This document shows positions 43,898 through 45,482 of a DNA stretch of 45,482 nt, piece after piece (position 1 is the stretch's first letter; the number at the start of each line of letters is the position of its first letter). The notes beneath the pieces were generated by a model. That model was not told the origin of the DNA. It ran no database searches and worked only from the letters and a program-made list of their open reading frames with translations. Source of the DNA: Phycisphaeraceae bacterium (lineage in GTDB: Bacteria; Planctomycetota; Phycisphaerae; Phycisphaerales; Phycisphaeraceae); contig JANQKT010000107.1 of NCBI GenBank assembly GCA_028280965.1, positions 1 through 45,482 on the forward strand, given 5' to 3'. Made by a program: the position numbers and the translations under genes.

Positions 43898-45058
43898 TCA
43901 TGGGTGATTGGGCAGGACATACTGTTTGGTCAGGTTGTCGAAGACGAGGTCGTCGCGGTGCGTGTCGAACCAGTCCTTGATCTCTTGGTTCGACCCGCGG
44001 AAGCGGATGTACCGCAGGGCCCGCATGCGCGGGTGGGCGGCGTTCCAACGCATGCTCAAGATGTTCCTCTCCGTGTCCTGGATCGCGCCGATTAGCGCCG
44101 CGAGCGAATCGATGTGGCCCGACTCGGCGGCGAGCAGCACGGTCTGCTCATTCAATTCACCGATCCGGTTTACCCGATGGTGCAGGTCCATAAAATCGAT
44201 CTCGATCGGGTGCGGCTGCATGGGCTCGTCCCCCTTGGGCCGGAGGCACACGTTGAGCGTGTGGTTCAGGTCGTAGTCCGGCAGCGAGCGGAGCAGCAGG
44301 AGGTGGTGCTCCCACTGAGGCGACTGGACCGTGATCTCGTGCATCCGCTTATAGAGCGCCGGGTCGGCCAACTCGACCGCGGCCTGGAAGAACCACTTGG
44401 CGGTCTGCGGGTCCTCGGGCATCTCGCCTTCGAGGACCAGGTGCTTCAGGTGCTCCTTGATATCCTGGCACCAGCCGTGGGTGACAACCAGGTGGATGTT
44501 GTGGGGGTACCGGTCGAGCGTCTCGGTGATGCGCTTGCGCACTGCGGCGTGGTCCTCTTCGTCGATCACGTACCGGACATAGCTGCCCAGTCGGGTGTTC
44601 TCGGATCGCTCGTCGATCAGCAGGTCGAGGTGTTCTTTGGGGACCGCCTTGAGTTTCTCGACGCACAGATGGCTGCTGCTGATCCGTCGCCGGTTCTCGA
44701 CGGCCGAGCGCAGCTGGTCCAGGTAGGCCTCGCACTCCTGCCGTGTAGGCGATGGAGGGAGAAACGCCTTCTGAACCTCGACCAGCCCGGCCAGCGGCTG
44801 GTTCCTCCGCATCTCGCTTGCGATCGTGTCCAGCTCGGACCGCGCGGCGTCGCGCTTGTTCTGCAGCTCGCGGATCTCCTCGGACAGCTTCCGCAGGTCG
44901 TTGTTGATCTCGTCGATGCGGGCCTTTGAGTCCGTCTGCTCCGGGTCCTTTGCTTCCGCGCCCGCGACCGGCGGCAATGCCAGGACAAACAACGCGGGCA
45001 GCAGGCACGCCGGCAGGAAAAAACGGGACAGGCGTCGGTAGGCGTTCGGCTTTCGCAT
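43898..45058 (-). CDS. Exported coiled-coil protein, tandem paralogue
   Basis: A 386-residue exported protein. The signal peptide (LPACLLPALFVLALPPVAGAEA) is followed by a short coiled coil (ARIDEINNDLRKLSEEIRELQNKRD, about 46-70). The rest is helical, ending with an aromatic/basic domain (RALRYIRFRGSNQEIKDWFDTHRDDLVF). I do not recognise a family. The last 110 residues are clearly similar to the next gene upstream, which is cut off by the window end: both have LPDYDLNHT/LPDYDLAHT and FRGSNQE. An AAGGGG site precedes the ATG. Confidence 0.75.
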   Translation of the reverse strand: MRKPNAYRRLSRFFLPACLLPALFVLALPPVAGAEAKDPEQTDSKARIDEINNDLRKLSEEIRELQNKRDAARSELDTIASEMRRNQPLAGLVEVQKAFLPPSPTRQECEAYLDQLRSAVENRRRISSSHLCVEKLKAVPKEHLDLLIDERSENTRLGSYVRYVIDEEDHAAVRKRITETLDRYPHNIHLVVTHGWCQDIKEHLKHLVLEGEMPEDPQTAKWFFQAAVELADPALYKRMHEITVQSPQWEHHLLLLRSLPDYDLNHTLNVCLRPKGDEPMQPHPIEIDFMDLHHRVNRIGELNEQTVLLAAESGHIDSLAALIGAIQDTERNILSMRWNAAHPRMRALRYIRFRGSNQEIKDWFDTHRDDLVFDNLTKQYVLPNHP

Positions 45059-45108
45059 GTTGGCCCCTTCAGTTGTTGGTCGGGTCTGCCCGGATGTTTA
45101 TGACGCTC

Positions 45109-45482
45109 TTAATCGTCGTCAACCAGCAGCACGAACCGCTTGCTGAGGTGGTCGAATACGAGCTGGTCCTTGTGCTTGTTGAACCACTGCTGGGTCTCCT
45201 GGTTGGACCCGCGGAACTCGATGAAACGCAGGGCGTTGGTTCGGCGGCTGTTGTAGGCCGTCGGCGAGATCGTGAAGTTTGATGTGTTCTGGAGCTGACC
45301 AATCAGCAGGCCCAGGGCTTCGGCGTTGCCGATCTCCGCGGCCATTGTCGCAAACGAGGTCTGGCTGATACGGATCCGGCCGTCGCCGGCACGCTCCCAG
45401 CATGCGTTGATCGTGTGCGCCAGGTCGTAGTCCGGCAGGGCCCGCAGCATCTGGAGGAACTGGACGGCGTAGCGTGTGTTGC
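45109..45482 (-). CDS. Partial exported paralogue of the preceding gene (5' end outside the window)
   Basis: The C-terminal 124 codons of a gene that runs off the right edge of the window, so the start is not seen. The reading frame stays open to the last base. It shares RALPDYDLAHTINACW, FRGSNQETQQWFNKHKDQLVF and a final hydrophobic strand with the downstream protein 43898-45058, so the two are tandem duplicates. Function unknown. It is separated from the downstream gene by 50 nt. Confidence 0.75.
   Translation of the reverse strand, partial: NTRYAVQFLQMLRALPDYDLAHTINACWERAGDGRIRISQTSFATMAAEIGNAEALGLLIGQLQNTSNFTISPTAYNSRRTNALRFIEFRGSNQETQQWFNKHKDQLVFDHLSKRFVLLVDDD

Overview
This is a GC-rich bacterial chromosome segment with about 41 protein genes, packed on both strands in short operons. 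There is no rRNA, tRNA, CRISPR array, insertion sequence or phage gene that I can see. The gene mix points to Planctomycetota, perhaps class Phycisphaerae. It has a PEP-CTERM protein, a secreted PQQ-type beta-propeller with the N-terminal WPQWRGP signature, a C25 (gingipain-type) peptidase, LL-diaminopimelate aminotransferase, a short zinc-ribbon protein of a type common in that phylum, and many predicted lipoproteins. The phylum is an inference from gene content, not from a marker-gene tree.

Layout. 1-3.4 kb: arsenate reductase and a DinG-type helicase on the minus strand, divergent from a HIT hydrolase and a small membrane protein. 3.4-9.4 kb: hisB and hisC, an exported HEAT-like protein, a DegT-type aminotransferase, a lactate/malate dehydrogenase and an EthD-like protein. 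9.4-10.7 kb: one GNAT-like acyltransferase gene with more A+T than its neighbours. 10.7-16.6 kb: ychF, a nitroreductase, a PEP-CTERM protein, gyrA and a STAS protein. 16.7-21.8 kb: an exported coiled-coil lipoprotein, an exported protein of unknown function, a response regulator, an LpxL/HtrB-type acyltransferase, rpoZ and coaC. 21.8-29.1 kb: the PQQ protein, a 41-residue membrane protein coupled to a flavin-type oxidase, dapL, a GH5-like lipoprotein and alaS. 29.2-33.5 kb: ndh, a GH57 amylase, a patatin-like lipoprotein and a zinc-ribbon protein. 33.5-40.9 kb: a lipoprotein, pheA, a tandem pair of multi-pass membrane proteins, a ChuX/HutX-like exported protein, the C25 peptidase and a degenerate alpha/beta hydrolase. 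40.9-45.5 kb: ubiD, doxX, proC and a tandem pair of secreted coiled-coil paralogues, the second cut by the window end.

Most genes are housekeeping: histidine, phenylalanine, proline and lysine/peptidoglycan precursor synthesis, CoA, respiration, replication, transcription and translation. They are interleaved with lineage-type exported proteins. No large single accessory system is evident.

The most striking signal is regulatory. Ten genes have a TANNNT hexamer placed exactly 6 nt upstream of the start codon, and three more have one at 7-9 nt. They have no Shine-Dalgarno sequence and no obvious -35 box. This is the geometry of leaderless transcription, and it also fixes several start codons, including two GTG starts. 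The rest of the genes have ordinary Shine-Dalgarno leaders. Other points worth a second look are a DinG-type helicase lacking one iron-sulfur ligand, an LDH/MDH with an unusual cofactor site and substrate loop, a hydrolase whose nucleophile serine is glutamate, an exported ChuX/HutX-like protein, overlapping small membrane-protein genes, and three kinds of dispersed inverted repeats.
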